Shown here: positions 6,017-15,602 of the stretch, in pieces
Numbering within the stretch: position 1 is the first letter of the stretch
Layout: the number at the start of each line of letters is the position of its first letter
Origin: a bacterium BMS3Abin14
GTDB taxonomy: Bacteria > BMS3Abin14
NCBI GenBank assembly: GCA_002897695.1
Contig: BDTG01000026.1
Location: 1 to 19,795, forward strand
DNA: 19,795 nucleotides
Direction of reading: 5' to 3'
Made by a program: the position numbers and the translations under genes
Notes under the pieces: model-generated
Databases searched by the model: none
Seen by the model: only the letters and a program-made list of their open reading frames with translations
Told to the model about the DNA's origin: nothing

Positions 6017-9000
6017 TCTTTCTTCCTCAAAGCCTGAATGCCAAGGCCCACTGCTCTGGCGCCTGGAATGGTGGTGAAGTACGCCACGTTCCTGTCCACA
6101 GCTGATCGCCGGATGGTGTAGGAATCCTGAATGGATTTGGCGCCCTCGACGGTGTTGATGACAAGTTGAACATCGCCGTTGATGATGGCATCCACGACGT
6201 GGGGCCGGCCCTCCCGCACCTTCCGTACGAAATCGGCCGGGATGCCCTGGTCACCGAGGAATTTCTGCGTCCCTCCTGTGGCGAGTATTTTAAATCCCAT
6301 CTCCACAAGGTGTGCCGCAATGGGCGCTGCGGCCGCCTTATCCTGGTCCTTGATGGACAGGAGCGCGGTGCCGTCCAGGGGCATATGAACTCCGGCCGCA
6401 AGCTGGGCCTTTGCGTAGGCCAGGGGAAAATCGGCATCGATACCCATGACCTCGCCGGTTGATCTCATCTCAGGCCCCAGCAGACAGTCCACGCCGGGAA
6501 ATTTGATGAACGGGAATACCGCTTCCTTGACGGCTACATGCTCAGGCACCACCTGTTCGGTGAACCCCAGTTCATGAAGTGATCTCCCTATCATTACCCT
6601 GGCGGCCAGGTTCGCCAGGGGTACCCCGATGGCCTTGCTCACGAAGGGCACCGTCCGTGACGCGCGGGGATTTACCTCCAGGATGAACACCTCTCCATCA
6701 CGCACAGCGAACTGAATGTTCATGAGCCCTTTAACATCGAGCGCCTCTCCCAGGAGCCGGGTCTGACGGGTAATTTCATCGACGGTGGCTCCATCCAGGG
6801 TGACGGGAGGGAGGCTGCAAGCAGAATCACCGGAGTGGACCCCCGCCTCCTCGATATGCTCCATAATCCCGCCGATAACTACCGTGTGCCCGTCCGCAAT
6901 GGCGTCGACGTCCACCTCGATGGCGTGATCCAGGAACTTGTCGATAAGAACCGGATGGTCGGATGAGGCCGACACAGCCTCCGTCATGTACCTCTCCAGG
7001 CTTTCATCGTCGTGCACGATCTCCATGGCGCGGCCACCGAGAACGTAGGAAGGCCGGACCACGACAGGGTAACCGATCTCAAAGGCGATCTGCTTTGCCT
7101 CCCCGAACGATGTGGCCACATCGTTGGCGGGTTGTTTGAGTCCAAGCCCGCTGAGAAGATCCTTGAACCTTTTCCGGTCCTCGGCCAGATCGATCTTCTC
7201 CGGGCTGGTCCCGATAATGGGGACGCCCGCAGCCTCCAGGTCGAGCGCGAGCTTGAGAGGGGTCTGGCCGCCGAACTGAACAATGACCCCGTAGGGTTTT
7301 TCAACCTCGCATATGTTGAGAACGTGTTCGAGCGTGAGAGGCTCGAAGTAAAGCCGGTCGGACGTGTCGTAATCGGTGCTTACCGTCTCGGGGTTGCAGT
7401 TCACCATTATGGTCTCGTAGCCCTCATCGGCAAGCGCGAAGATACCGTGGACACAGCAGTAGTCGAACTCGATGCCCTGCCCGATACGGTTGGGCCCTCC
7501 CCCGAGTATAATCACCTTTTTCCGGTCCGTTGGAACGGCCTCATTCTCCGATTCGTAGGTCGAGTAGAGGTAGGGAGTGAACGCCGCAAACTCCGCCCCG
7601 CACGTATCCACCGTCTTGAAGGTCGCCCGGACCCCATCGGCGATGCGCCTCTCTCTGACCTCCAAGCCGGCCGACCCGGTCAATTGCCCGAGCCTCAGGT
7701 CTGAAAAACCAGCCTGTTTCGCTGCCATAAGGTCATCGGCGGTCATGTCCTCCAGCGATTTTCCGGTAAACCACTCTTCTGCCCGCACGAGTTGCGCCAC
7801 CTGATCGAGGAACCAGGGATCTATACCGGTGAGCTTCTGTATCTGCTCCATGGGAATCTCCCGACGCATGGCCTCGGCCAGGTACCAGAGCCGCTCCCAG
7901 TTGGGGATCCTGAGCTTTTCCAAAAGGCCGTTTTCATCGGCGCTGCGCGGCTCGAGGCCGACCGAATCTATCTCCAGGGAAGAGACGGCCTTCCCCAGCG
8001 CCTCCTTGAAGGTTCGCCCGATTGCCATGACCTCCCCCACCGATTTCATCTGGGTGGTGAGGACCTGGTCCGCGTTGGGGAACTTCTCAAAAGTGAATCG
8101 TGGAACCTTGACGACAACATAATCAATGGTCGGTTCGAAACAGGCGGGGGTTTCCCTTGTGATGTCGTTGGTGATTTCGTCGAGAGTATAGCCCACTGCA
8201 AGCCTGGCCGCAATCTTGGCGATGGGAAAACCGGTCGCTTTCGAGGCCAGGGCGCTGGAACGGGAAACCCGTGGATTCATCTCGATAATCACCATCCTGC
8301 CGGTTTTCGGATGTACCCCGAACTGGATATTGCACCCGCCCGTGTCCACGCCTATCTCCCTGATAATGGCCAGGGATGCGTCCCTCATCTCCTGGTATTC
8401 CCTGTCGGTCAGGGTCATGGCCGGAGCCACCGTTATGGAATCCCCGGTGTGGATTCCCATGGGATCGAAGTTCTCGATGGGACACACGATCACCACGTTG
8501 TCCTTGCGGTCGCGCATCACCTCAAGCTCGAACTCCTTCCAGCCGATAATGCTCTCCTCAACGAGGATCTCGTGGGACGGCGACAGGTCCAGCCCCCATT
8601 TTACGTAACGCTCATACTCCTCCATGTTGTAGGCAATATTTCCACCGGTGCCTCCCAGGGTGAAGGATGGCCTGATTATGGCGGGAAGACCGACCTCCTC
8701 GAGGATGATCATCGCATCCCCAATGGAATGCACGTAGCCGCTGAGAGGCAGATCCAGCCCGATCCTGGACATCGCTGACTTGAACAGGTCCCTGTCCTCG
8801 GCCTTCTCAATGGCCTCCCGATCAGCGCCTATCATCTCCACACCATACTTCTCGAATACACCCTGTTTATCCAGGGCCACCGCCAGGTTCAGCGCCGTCT
8901 GGCCTCCGAGTGTGGGGAGTACCGCCTGCGGGCGCTCCTTTTCGATGATCTTCTCCACGAATTCAGGCAGGAGGGGCTCGATGTAGGTCCTGTCGGAAAG

Positions 9001-9177
9001 TTCCGGGTCGGTCATGATCGTGGCGGGGTTGCTGTTCACGAGGACCACCTCGTAGCCCTCCTCCCGGAGTACCTTGCAGGCCTGGGTGCCTGAGTAATCG
9101 AACTCGCACGCCTGGCCGATGACGATGGGCCCGGAACCGATAAGGAGGATCTTCTTTATGTCGTCTCGCCTGGGCAA
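5980..9177 (-). CDS. carB: Carbamoyl-phosphate synthase large subunit
   Basis: The 1065-residue synthetase makes carbamoyl phosphate from bicarbonate, ATP and ammonia delivered by CarA. Two ATP-grasp halves are evident. The first starts [17 protein letters not shown] and has [16 protein letters not shown]. The second starts [17 protein letters not shown] near residue 560 and has [14 protein letters not shown] and [14 protein letters not shown]. The last 130 or so residues form the MGS-like allosteric domain, where UMP inhibits in many bacteria. Length is close to the usual 1070. The start is TTG at 9177 with GGAGAG 7 nt upstream, 15 nt after carA. Family homology begins at residues 8-10, so no better start is needed. 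All motifs I checked are intact. Confidence 0.98.
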   Translation of the reverse strand: MPRRDDIKKILLIGSGPIVIGQACEFDYSGTQACKVLREEGYEVVLVNSNPATIMTDPELSDRTYIEPLLPEFVEKIIEKERPQAVLPTLGGQTALNLAVALDKQGVFEKYGVEMIGADREAIEKAEDRDLFKSAMSRIGLDLPLSGYVHSIGDAMIILEEVGLPAIIRPSFTLGGTGGNIAYNMEEYERYVKWGLDLSPSHEILVEESIIGWKEFELEVMRDRKDNVVIVCPIENFDPMGIHTGDSITVAPAMTLTDREYQEMRDASLAIIREIGVDTGGCNIQFGVHPKTGRMVIIEMNPRVSRSSALASKATGFPIAKIAARLAVGYTLDEITNDITRETPACFEPTIDYVVVKVPRFTFEKFPNADQVLTTQMKSVGEVMAIGRTFKEALGKAVSSLEIDSVGLEPRSADENGLLEKLRIPNWERLWYLAEAMRREIPMEQIQKLTGIDPWFLDQVAQLVRAEEWFTGKSLEDMTADDLMAAKQAGFSDLRLGQLTGSAGLEVRERRIADGVRATFKTVDTCGAEFAAFTPYLYSTYESENEAVPTDRKKVIILGGGPNRIGQGIEFDYCCVHGIFALADEGYETIMVNCNPETVSTDYDTSDRLYFEPLTLEHVLNICEVEKPYGVIVQFGGQTPLKLALDLEAAGVPIIGTSPEKIDLAEDRKRFKDLLSGLGLKQPANDVATSFGEAKQIAFEIGYPVVVRPSYVLGGRAMEIVHDDESLERYMTEAVSASSDHPVLIDKFLDHAIEVDVDAIADGHTVVIGGIMEHIEEAGVHSGDSACSLPPVTLDGATVDEITRQTRLLGEALDVKGLMNIQFAVRDGEVFILEVNPRASRTVPFVSKAIGVPLANLAARVMIGRSLHELGFTEQVVPEHVAVKEAVFPFIKFPGVDCLLGPEMRSTGEVMGIDADFPLAYAKAQLAAGVHMPLDGTALLSIKDQDKAAAAPIAAHLVEMGFKILATGGTQKFLGDQGIPADFVRKVREGRPHVVDAIINGDVQLVINTVEGAKSIQDSYTIRRSAVDRNVAYFTTIPGARAVGLGIQALRKKDWDVKALQDYVY

Positions 9178-9192
9178 ATTACTACTCTCCTG

Positions 9193-10341
9193 CTAGGTCA
9201 TTAATTCAAGGAAACGGCGGAAAAGGTAGTGTGAATCGTGGGGCCCCGGGGATGCCTCGGGGTGGTACTGAACGGAAAAGACGGGGATGTCAAGATGCCG
9301 TATCCCCTCCACCGTCCCGTCGTTCAGGTTGATATGGCTCACTTCCACCCTCCCGCCGGCCGCGAGGATGGAGTCGGGGTCCACGACAAATCCGTGGTTC
9401 TGGGAGGTAATTTCCACCTTCCCGGTAGCAAGGTCCTTCACAGGATGATTTCCGCCGTGGTGTCCGAAAACCAGCTTGCGGGTACGGCCGCCCAGCGCAA
9501 GGCCGAGTATCTGGTGCCCAAGGCAGATCCCGAAAATGGGGACCTTTCCAAGAAGGGCTCTCACCGTATCGACGGCGTATCCAACCGGCTCCGGGTCCCC
9601 GGGGCCGTTGGATAGAAAGACCCCGTCGGGTGAAAGTTCCAGGATCCTCTCCGGGGAGATGAAAGCGGGGACCACCGTCACCGCGCACCCCAAACCCGCC
9701 AATTCCCTGAGGATATTACGCTTTATACCGAAATCCATGGCAACGACGTGATGCTTTTTTTCAACCCGGGCAAATCCGGTGACAGGGTGGAATGGGCCCT
9801 CCTCCCACGTGTACCCCTCAGAAGGGGTGACCTCGGTGACGAGATCCCTGCCCTCCATGCTGCCCCATCCCTTCGCCTTTGCAATGAGTTCATCCGGGTC
9901 AATATCACCGATGCCGATCACTCCACCCTGGGCTCCGTGGTCACGAAGGCGCCTCGTCAATGCCCGGGTGTCTATACCTTCGATCCCGACGATACCGTTT
10001 CTCTCCAGAAAACTTTCCATCCCCTCGTCCGCCCTCCAGCTGCTCGTAAGCGGTGAACTCTCACGAACGATGAAACCGGCGACATGGGGTCTGGATGATT
10101 CACTATCCATTGAATTGACCCCCGTATTGCCGATCTGGGTAGGGGTCATCACCACAATCTGACGATGGTAGGACGGGTCGGTGAGAATCTCCTGGTAACC
10201 TGTCATGCAGGTGTTGAAGACAACCTCGCCCACAGCCGTCCCCGATGCCCCGAATCCCCAACCGCGCAGGACAGTGCCATCCGCAAGGGCGAGTATGGCT
10301 CTCGGTTTGCTATCTTTCAGGATTTGGGCAAGACTTTGCAT
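9193..10341 (-). CDS. carA: Carbamoyl-phosphate synthase small (glutaminase) subunit
   Basis: This 382-residue class I glutamine amidotransferase hydrolyses glutamine and feeds ammonia to CarB. The N-terminal CPSase domain includes [21 protein letters not shown]. The C-terminal amidotransferase domain has the nucleophile Cys in [15 protein letters not shown] and the His-Glu pair in [11 protein letters not shown]. The ATG at 10341 has GAGG a few bases upstream (GAGGGATCATG); the first 11 or so residues extend beyond typical CarA proteins. It lies 36 nt after pyrC and 15 nt before carB, a normal small-then-large subunit order. Confidence 0.97.
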   Translation of the reverse strand: MQSLAQILKDSKPRAILALADGTVLRGWGFGASGTAVGEVVFNTCMTGYQEILTDPSYHRQIVVMTPTQIGNTGVNSMDSESSRPHVAGFIVRESSPLTSSWRADEGMESFLERNGIVGIEGIDTRALTRRLRDHGAQGGVIGIGDIDPDELIAKAKGWGSMEGRDLVTEVTPSEGYTWEEGPFHPVTGFARVEKKHHVVAMDFGIKRNILRELAGLGCAVTVVPAFISPERILELSPDGVFLSNGPGDPEPVGYAVDTVRALLGKVPIFGICLGHQILGLALGGRTRKLVFGHHGGNHPVKDLATGKVEITSQNHGFVVDPDSILAAGGRVEVSHINLNDGTVEGIRHLDIPVFSVQYHPEASPGPHDSHYLFRRFLELMT

Positions 10342-10377
10342 GATCCCTCTGAAGGTTTGGAGTTTAATGTTCCAAAA

Positions 10378-11661
10378 TCACCCATTCTTTCTCTCATATA
10401 CCAGCTTTCCGTCCACGAATGTCGCGTCAACCTCCCCCTTCAGGGTCATTCCCGCGAAAGGAGTGTTCCTCCCCCTCGAGACGAACCGCTGAGGATCGAC
10501 CGTCCACTTTCTTTCAAGGTCCACGATAATCAGGTCGGCGGGCTCTCCTTTTTTCAGGGAGCCCCCGGGCAGCCCGGCTATGGCGGCTGGAATCGAGGTC
10601 CATTTGCCCACCGCATCAGTGAGGCTCAGATGCCCATTTTCCACGAGGCCGAGGGTCAGGGCAAGCGCCGTCTCCAGGCCGGATATCCCGAAGGCGGCCA
10701 GGTCAAACTCAACATCCTTCTCGTCCCGGTGGTGAGGGGCATGGTCGGTTGCGATGACGTCAATGGTCCCGTCAGCCAACCCCTCTATTACAGCCTCGAC
10801 ATCATCACTTGTCCGGAGCGGGGGCTTGACCTTGGCGTTTGTGTTATAGCCGATTACAGCTTCGTGTGTGAGAGAAAAGTAATGGGGACACGTCTCGGCG
10901 GTTACCGCAATCCCTTCTTTTTTTGCCTGCCGGACAAGAGCGACGGAGTTCCGGGTGCTGATGTGTGCCAGGTGAATCCTCCCCCCGAACTCCCTGACGA
11001 TAGCCAGATCACGCGCCACCCCGGTGACTTCCGCCGCGGCGGGAATCCCCTGCAGCCCCAGCGTTGTGGATACAAACCCCTCGTGCATCATCCCGTCGCC
11101 GGTTATTGTGAGATCCTCGGCATGGTCAACGACAAAAAGCCCGAAAGCGGAGGCGTACTCAACGCCTCTCCTCATTATCTCCCCATCGGGTATGGGGCGG
11201 CCGTCGTCGGAAACCGCCACGCACCCCGCTTCCGCCAGTTCACCCATCTCGGATAGGACTTCACCACCCATGCAATGGGTCACACATCCCACAGGGTAAA
11301 CCCTTGCGAGACCAGCCTCCCGGGCTTTTTCAAGGATGTATGAGGTCACCGAAGCGCTGTCGTTGACCGGATTGGTATTGGCCATGCACATCAGGGACGT
11401 GATCCCTCCCTTGACGGCCGCCGCGCAGCCCGTGGCGACGGTCTCCTTGTATTCAAACCCCGGTTCCCTCAGGTGACAATGCATGTCCACGAATCCGGGC
11501 ATCACCACCTTGCCCGAAGCGTCCATCACCTTGAAGCCTTCGGGGGCATCGAGGTCTTTCCCCACACGGAAAATTGTGCCGTCTTTAATGAGAAGGTCGG
11601 TCACATCGTCGCGGCCTGCGCCGGGGTCGACGACCCTTCCTGCCCTAATCAGCCATTTCAT
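10378..11661 (-). CDS. pyrC: Dihydroorotase (class I)
   Basis: The 427-residue metallo-hydrolase cyclises carbamoyl aspartate to dihydroorotate. Metal and substrate motifs appear in order: [56 protein letters not shown] and TDHAPHH. The open frame reaches 11727, but the ATG at 11661 has GGAGGA 5 nt upstream and homology starts with it ([13 protein letters not shown]). That ribosome binding site is inside the last codons of pyrB, and the genes overlap by 17 nt, so the two are probably translationally coupled. A complete metal site argues for an active enzyme rather than a PyrC-like partner subunit. Confidence 0.97.
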   Translation of the reverse strand: MKWLIRAGRVVDPGAGRDDVTDLLIKDGTIFRVGKDLDAPEGFKVMDASGKVVMPGFVDMHCHLREPGFEYKETVATGCAAAVKGGITSLMCMANTNPVNDSASVTSYILEKAREAGLARVYPVGCVTHCMGGEVLSEMGELAEAGCVAVSDDGRPIPDGEIMRRGVEYASAFGLFVVDHAEDLTITGDGMMHEGFVSTTLGLQGIPAAAEVTGVARDLAIVREFGGRIHLAHISTRNSVALVRQAKKEGIAVTAETCPHYFSLTHEAVIGYNTNAKVKPPLRTSDDVEAVIEGLADGTIDVIATDHAPHHRDEKDVEFDLAAFGISGLETALALTLGLVENGHLSLTDAVGKWTSIPAAIAGLPGGSLKKGEPADLIIVDLERKWTVDPQRFVSRGRNTPFAGMTLKGEVDATFVDGKLVYERKNG

Positions 11662-12580
11662 TGCTTCCTCCGCCCAGAAGATAGAGGACCGCCATCCTGA
11701 CAGCCACCCCGTTTTCCACCTGATCAAGGATGACGCTGTGCGCCCCGTCGACTATGTCGGATGAGATCTCCACACCCCGGTTAACAGGACCGGGGTGCAT
11801 GATTGTGACATCGTCCCTTGCAAGCTTGAGCTTCTCGGAATTGAGCCCGAAAAAACGTGAGTATTCCCGGAGCGTTGGAATCAGAGATCCGCTTTTCCTC
11901 TCGAGCTGAATGCGCAGCATGATGATCACGTCAGCATTGTCGATGGCCTCGTCGAAACTCCCCGCCACCTTCGCCCCCATATGGTCGATTCCCCTCGGTA
12001 TCATGGTCGGCGGACCGCTCACGAACACCTCTGCCCCCATGGCAGTGAAACCCCAGATGTCGGACCTGGCAACGCGGCTGTGTGTAATATCGCCGATGAT
12101 GGCCACCTTCAGTCCGCCGATACGCCCCTTTGCCTCCCTGACGGTGAACAGGTCCAGGAGACCCTGGGTAGGATGCTGATGGGACCCGTCCCCCGCATTG
12201 ACGACGGAGCAGTTCAAACGTTCCGCGAGCATGCCGGGAGCGCCGGAGTACCTGTGACGGATCACCACAACGTCGGGAGCCATTGACTCAAGGTTCTTCG
12301 CGGTGTCTATGAGCGTTTCCCCCTTGGAAGTGCTGCTGGAGGAGGAGGCAAAATTGACCGCGTCAGCCGAAAGCCTCTTCGCGGCAATCTCGAAGGACGT
12401 CCTCGTACGCGTACTGGGTTCAAAAAAGAGGTTAATCACCGTTTTCCCCCGGAGCGCGGGGACCTTCTTGATCTTTCGGGCCGGGATCTCCTTCATACCC
12501 GCCGCCGTATCGAGAACCCTCGTGATATCACCGGCCGTGAGGCCGTCAAGACCTATCAGGTGACTGCTGTTGCCGATCAT
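11645..12580 (-). CDS. pyrB: Aspartate carbamoyltransferase catalytic subunit
   Basis: The 311-residue enzyme condenses carbamoyl phosphate with aspartate. Conserved elements are the carbamoyl-phosphate motif [13 protein letters not shown], the [13 protein letters not shown] loop carrying the active-site Lys, [20 protein letters not shown] and [12 protein letters not shown]. Length is standard. The ATG at 12580 has AAGGAG 5 nt upstream, located within the 3' end of pyrR (35-nt overlap). No pyrI regulatory subunit is present in this window, consistent with control at PyrR instead. Confidence 0.97.
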   Translation of the reverse strand: MIGNSSHLIGLDGLTAGDITRVLDTAAGMKEIPARKIKKVPALRGKTVINLFFEPSTRTRTSFEIAAKRLSADAVNFASSSSSTSKGETLIDTAKNLESMAPDVVVIRHRYSGAPGMLAERLNCSVVNAGDGSHQHPTQGLLDLFTVREAKGRIGGLKVAIIGDITHSRVARSDIWGFTAMGAEVFVSGPPTMIPRGIDHMGAKVAGSFDEAIDNADVIIMLRIQLERKSGSLIPTLREYSRFFGLNSEKLKLARDDVTIMHPGPVNRGVEISSDIVDGAHSVILDQVENGVAVRMAVLYLLGGGSNEMAD

Positions 12581-13148
12581 CTTCGCTCCTTAAATCAGAC
12601 AAAATCTCCCCTTCCGTGATGTAGACCAGATCCTCATCGGCCCCCATCTCCTTTAACTGGACCCTGATATCCTCATGCTTGCCTGTGGGGATGTTGCGCC
12701 CCACAAAATCCGCCCTGATGGGCAGTTCCCGGTGTCCGCGATCCACCAGAACCGCAAGCTGGACCCTGGCCGGCCTCCCATGGTCAACCAGGGCATCCAG
12801 TGCCGCCCTGATGGTCCGCCCGGTGAACAGGACATCATCCACCAGGACAACCGTCTTTCCACGGACACTGAAAGGGAGATCCGTAACCTTGGGCAGCGGC
12901 CTGGGGTTATCGTCGATGTCGTCCCTGTAGAAGGTTATATCCAGACTTCCCGTGAGAACGTCGGCCCCTTCCACATCCCGGATCTGCCCGCGAATCCTTT
13001 CTGCGATAAAAGGCCCGGGCTCAGGTATCCCGATTATCACAAGGTCTCCGGGTCCCTTGTTCTTCTCGAGGATCTCGAAGGTAATCCTGCGAATAGCACG
13101 CTTGATCTCCACATGGTCCAGTATTTTGCGTTTTCTGCGCCCCTGCAT
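12546..13148 (-). CDS. pyrR: PyrR family regulator / uracil phosphoribosyltransferase, with altered pyrophosphate loop
   Basis: The 200-residue phosphoribosyltransferase-fold protein should bind UMP/UTP and act on the pyr mRNA leader; family members also make UMP from uracil. The PRPP motif [14 protein letters not shown] (from residue 100) and the downstream [20 protein letters not shown] block are canonical. Two other conserved places are not. The family GI(K/R)TRG pyrophosphate loop reads GIPEPG at residues 40-45, and the TRIAHE helix reads RRITFE near residues 20-25. The ATG at 13148 has GAGG 10 nt upstream. It is first in the operon, as in Bacillus. The PyrR identity is secure; enzyme activity is doubtful with this loop, while UMP-dependent RNA binding may or may not remain. 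Confidence 0.93.
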   Translation of the reverse strand: MQGRRKRKILDHVEIKRAIRRITFEILEKNKGPGDLVIIGIPEPGPFIAERIRGQIRDVEGADVLTGSLDITFYRDDIDDNPRPLPKVTDLPFSVRGKTVVLVDDVLFTGRTIRAALDALVDHGRPARVQLAVLVDRGHRELPIRADFVGRNIPTGKHEDIRVQLKEMGADEDLVYITEGEILSDLRSEDDRQQQSPDRS

Positions 13149-13163
13149 GGCCCTTTACCTCAC

Positions 13164-13232
13164 AAAAAAACCCCCCCGCCATCGGACGAAGAGGCCACAC
13201 TTTCTCTGCCTGTCATAGTACCCGCCATCTTC
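13164..13232 (-). promoter_or_regulatory. Possible attenuator in the pyr leader (alternative stems, G7-T7 tract)
   Basis: On the minus strand GAAGATGGC (13232-13224) can pair with GCCTCTTC (13195-13188) with one bulged base. The same CCTCTTC can instead pair with the GGGGGGG run (13177-13171), through four G-C and three G-U pairs, directly before TTTTTTT (13170-13164). That is the antiterminator/terminator layout expected of PyrR attenuation. The terminator stem is weak because of its G-U pairs, and the PyrR-loop-like hairpin upstream does not overlap the antiterminator, so I hold this as a hypothesis. The G7-T7 run also sits just before the pyrR ribosome binding site. Confidence 0.35.
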
Positions 13233-13236
13233 CCTT

Positions 13237-13256
13237 CCTAATCTCACGGAATTAGA
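13237..13256 (-). promoter_or_regulatory. Candidate PyrR-binding hairpin in the pyr leader
   Basis: On the minus strand AATTCCGTGAGATT (13253-13240) matches the Bacillus PyrR-loop consensus ARUCCNGNGAGGYU at 12 of 14 places. The two differences fall in the stem and still allow pairing (A-U, A-U, U-A, U-G). The hexaloop CCGTGA fits CNGNGA exactly. The stem extends by three pairs (TCT with AGG). It lies about 20-35 nt after the predicted transcription start and about 90 nt before pyrR. The purine bulge of Bacillus sites is missing. Confidence 0.5.
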
Positions 13257-13281
13257 TTAAAGGGCAATCTACACGCTTTCA

Positions 13282-13310
13282 TTTATCCATTCTTTCGCCA
13301 CTGCTGTCAA
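13282..13310 (-). promoter_or_regulatory. Sigma70-type promoter for the pyr operon
   Basis: On the minus strand a perfect -35 TTGACA (13310-13305) is followed after 17 nt by GATAAA (13287-13282), a 4-of-6 match to TATAAT. Transcription would start near 13275 and give a leader of about 127 nt before pyrR, which contains the PyrR-like hairpin and the possible attenuator. Confidence 0.6.
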
Positions 13311-13356
13311 GTAAAAGAATAAAAGAATAATCGGAACTATGGGGTGGATGAATAAT

Positions 13357-13385
13357 TTGGCAAATTACGGATTTCGTTGTAGAAT
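13357..13385 (+). promoter_or_regulatory. Sigma70-type promoter for the PilZ / HD-GYP pair
   Basis: TTGGCA (13357-13362), a 17-nt spacer and TAGAAT (13380-13385) match consensus at five of six positions each. The start would be near 13392, some 40 nt before the PilZ start codon. Together with the minus-strand promoter at 13282-13310 it forms a divergent control region. Confidence 0.6.
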
Positions 13386-13433
13386 GTGCTGACTGTTTGA
13401 TGCCATGCATCTGATCCTTAACAGGGGGGACAC

Positions 13434-13784
13434 TTGTTACATAAAAACCGAAGGAAATACCCCAGGGTTCCCACTGATGTCAAGGTGACCTGTGAGCATG
13501 GTGCCGATTCCTTCTCTCGCTACACCCTGAATGTCAGCCAGGGGGGCATCTTTATCCGAACCCGGGAACCTCTCGAGATCGGAACCACGATCAAGGCGGA
13601 ATTCACCCTCCCCTCCATCGGCCACACCTTCTCCATCGAGGGCAAAGTTGTGTGGTGGAAGGCACAGGGAAACGAGAGCGGGGATGCAGGCATGGGAATC
13701 GAGTTCACCGATATCTCAAAGAAGGACAGCGGCCTGCTTCGTCAGTACGTGCTGGAGTCCCAGATTACAAGACAGAGATATTGA
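13434..13784 (+). CDS. PilZ domain protein (c-di-GMP receptor)
   Basis: The 116-residue protein is essentially one PilZ domain. The c-di-GMP contact motifs are both present: RxxxR in R7-K-Y-P-R11 and the N-x-S-x-x-G motif in NVSQGGIFI. It should therefore bind the second messenger and pass the signal to a partner, in the cytoplasm. The start is TTG at 13434 with an AGGGGGG tract 4 nt upstream. The HD-GYP gene follows after 18 nt, so the two are probably one transcript from the promoter at 13357-13385. The partner is unknown; single PilZ proteins often act on motility, pili or polysaccharide secretion. Confidence 0.9.
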   Translation: MLHKNRRKYPRVPTDVKVTCEHGADSFSRYTLNVSQGGIFIRTREPLEIGTTIKAEFTLPSIGHTFSIEGKVVWWKAQGNESGDAGMGIEFTDISKKDSGLLRQYVLESQITRQRY

Positions 13785-13802
13785 TTCATCGCGGAGGAAA
13801 AG

Positions 13803-14831
13803 GTGACTCACTTTACCGGCAAGAGCGATTCAGCTCGCATACTGGTCGTTGACGACGAGGAGATGGTACGGGAAGTCCTTGTGGAGTTCCTTGTCGCCCA
13901 GGGCTATCGGGTCGACACCGCCCCTGGAGGAACGGAAGCCCTTAATCTTGTCGAAGCCAATCCTTACGACCTTATCCTCACAGATATCCGGATGCCTGAT
14001 AAAAACGGCATGGCCGTTCTGGAGGGCGTCAGGAAGAAGCTCACCAACACGGCCGTAATTCTCATGACCGGACACTCCGAGCTCGACACCGCCATTGAGG
14101 CCATGCGAATGGGTGCCTATGATTACATCTCCAAGCCGTTCAACCTCGACAGCCTTCAGGTCTCGGTGGACCGGGCGCTGGAGAAGGTAAACCTCACCCG
14201 GCTGAACCGCGAATACCAGAACACCCTGGAGCATAAGGTCATGGAGCAGTCCGAGTTGATCCGCTCCATGTTCACAGACGTGGTTTCCTCCCTGACAACC
14301 GCCATAGAGGCCAAGGACCAGTATACCAGCGGTCACTCCTCCAGGGTCACACAGCTCTCCGAGTGGCTCGCCGGCCGGTTGGACCTGAGCAGGGAGATGA
14401 AACAGAACATTGTCACCGCGGCGCAGCTTCACGATATCGGTAAGCTGGGAATTGTGGATCGCATCCTGAACAAGCCCGGAAAGCTGACGGACGAGGAGTA
14501 CGATCTTGTCAAACAACATCCGTTGACGAGCGTACGGATACTGGAACCCATTATCCACCAGCCCACCCTTGGATTCGTAAGGAACCACCATGAACGGTGG
14601 GATGGTCGGGGATATCCCGACGGTCTTGCCGGCGACCAGGTCCCCATCGGGGGGAGAATCATCGCCGTTGCCGACGCCTTTGACGCCATGACTTCCACAA
14701 GGGCCTACAGACCGTCAATGGGATGGGATAAGGCTATCGCCGAGATCGAGCGGTGTTCCGGCACCCAGTTCGACCCGGATCTGGCAGCCGCATTCCTTCC
14801 CATAACTGAAAAAGACCTCGGATGGGAATAG
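13803..14831 (+). CDS. Response regulator with HD-GYP phosphodiesterase output
   Basis: The 342-residue protein has an N-terminal receiver (DD at 17-18, phospho-acceptor D61, T89, K111), a helical linker around 125-160 and an HD-GYP domain. The catalytic HD pair is H210-D211 in LHDIGK, and HHERWDGRGYP at 262-272 carries the GYP signature, so it should hydrolyse c-di-GMP, with the receiver gating activity. Start is GTG at 13803, with GGAGG 5 nt upstream. It follows the PilZ gene and converges on the minus-strand receiver-PilZ gene with only 6 nt between the two stop codons. No dedicated histidine kinase is visible in the window. Confidence 0.95.
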   Translation: MTHFTGKSDSARILVVDDEEMVREVLVEFLVAQGYRVDTAPGGTEALNLVEANPYDLILTDIRMPDKNGMAVLEGVRKKLTNTAVILMTGHSELDTAIEAMRMGAYDYISKPFNLDSLQVSVDRALEKVNLTRLNREYQNTLEHKVMEQSELIRSMFTDVVSSLTTAIEAKDQYTSGHSSRVTQLSEWLAGRLDLSREMKQNIVTAAQLHDIGKLGIVDRILNKPGKLTDEEYDLVKQHPLTSVRILEPIIHQPTLGFVRNHHERWDGRGYPDGLAGDQVPIGGRIIAVADAFDAMTSTRAYRPSMGWDKAIAEIERCSGTQFDPDLAAAFLPITEKDLGWE

Positions 14832-14837
14832 GACCGG

Positions 14838-15602
14838 TCAGGGGCTGAACATGGTGAAAAGGCGCTCCGTTTTCAGAACATCCTCAATATAACTTTCCAG
14901 AAGCAGCCTGTCGGGATTCGTCAGCCCGGTCCACTGGACCCCCATACCCTGTATAGCTTGTTTTTTTCGTGACCAGCTTTCCCTGCCGATCACCCAAACC
15001 ACCTCCCCGGACTGAAGGATAACCCTTTTGGGGGCGGACAACGCAATGCTTACGGAGATCAGTTCGTTGGCCGGGGCGAGGTCACCGGTCACGAGAAAGC
15101 AGCCCCCGAGGCTGAGGTTGGTGATTACGGCGTCATGGGGCAATCCGTCAAGCGTATAATAGCTGGTTGAAATGTGGATGGAGACCCTTTCGTACTGTCT
15201 CTTCTCCTCCATTTCGGGAAAAAGGATGGAGTTTATCCGAAAAACGACATGGTGGGGATGGGCGCCCTTGTTGAGCATGCCGTTGACCTTCAGTTCATTG
15301 AGCCGGTCCACTATCTCCGACAGCTCATAGGCACCGGTCATAACCAGGACAGGGATGGATTTCCCATACGGCTGATCCCTAAGCCAATCAATCAGTTCGA
15401 ACCCGTCCCAGCAAGGCATGTTCAGGTCGGTAATGATCAGATCCAGCTCACCGTACCTGCTTTCGATGATATCCTTTGCTTTCAGGCTGCTGGAGCATTC
15501 AACAGTCCGGAAAGATGCTTCGCCGAGGAGATCTCCCATCTTGGTCAGGAAAAGGGGAGAGTCGTCAACCAGCAGGATCGTCTTTTCAGTGCTGTCCGTC
15601 AT
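14838..15602 (-). CDS. Receiver-PilZ response regulator
   Basis: The 254-residue protein joins a receiver (D13-D14, phospho-acceptor D59 in ITDLNMP, T89, K112 in NKGAHP) to a PilZ domain. The PilZ domain has RxxxR at R135-R139 (RQYER) and N162-x-S-x-x-G (NLSLGG), so it should read both a phosphorylation and a c-di-GMP signal. The ATG at 15602 has GGAGG 8 nt upstream and overlaps the end of the diguanylate cyclase frame by 17 nt, pointing to coupled translation. The Lys context (NKGAHP in place of the common KP) is slightly unusual. The effector target is unknown; motility or secretion are plausible for the family. Confidence 0.92.
   Translation of the reverse strand: MTDSTEKTILLVDDSPLFLTKMGDLLGEASFRTVECSSSLKAKDIIESRYGELDLIITDLNMPCWDGFELIDWLRDQPYGKSIPVLVMTGAYELSEIVDRLNELKVNGMLNKGAHPHHVVFRINSILFPEMEEKRQYERVSIHISTSYYTLDGLPHDAVITNLSLGGCFLVTGDLAPANELISVSIALSAPKRVILQSGEVVWVIGRESWSRKKQAIQGMGVQWTGLTNPDRLLLESYIEDVLKTERLFTMFSP

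Noticed and set aside
7792-8778. Plus-strand open frame of 328 codons opposite carB
   Set aside because: It is a shadow of conserved carB codons; no domain or start signal supports it. The same applies to the 351-codon plus-strand frame at 15418-16473 opposite the GGDEF gene.
9960-10350. Possible damage in CarA, where [12 protein letters not shown] differs from the usual MTYPxIGN
   Set aside because: The site is not catalytic and this loop varies between species; the Cys-His-Glu residues of the glutaminase are all present.
10165-11256. Long open frame of 363 codons on the plus strand, antisense to pyrC and carA
   Set aside because: It lies opposite two fully conserved enzymes, its translation resembles no family, and it has no convincing ribosome binding site. 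Long antisense frames are expected in GC-rich coding DNA.
13805-14600. Possible second partial kinase gene near the HD-GYP regulator
   Set aside because: No HisKA or HATPase motifs can be seen on either strand; only the receiver-HD-GYP reading is coherent.
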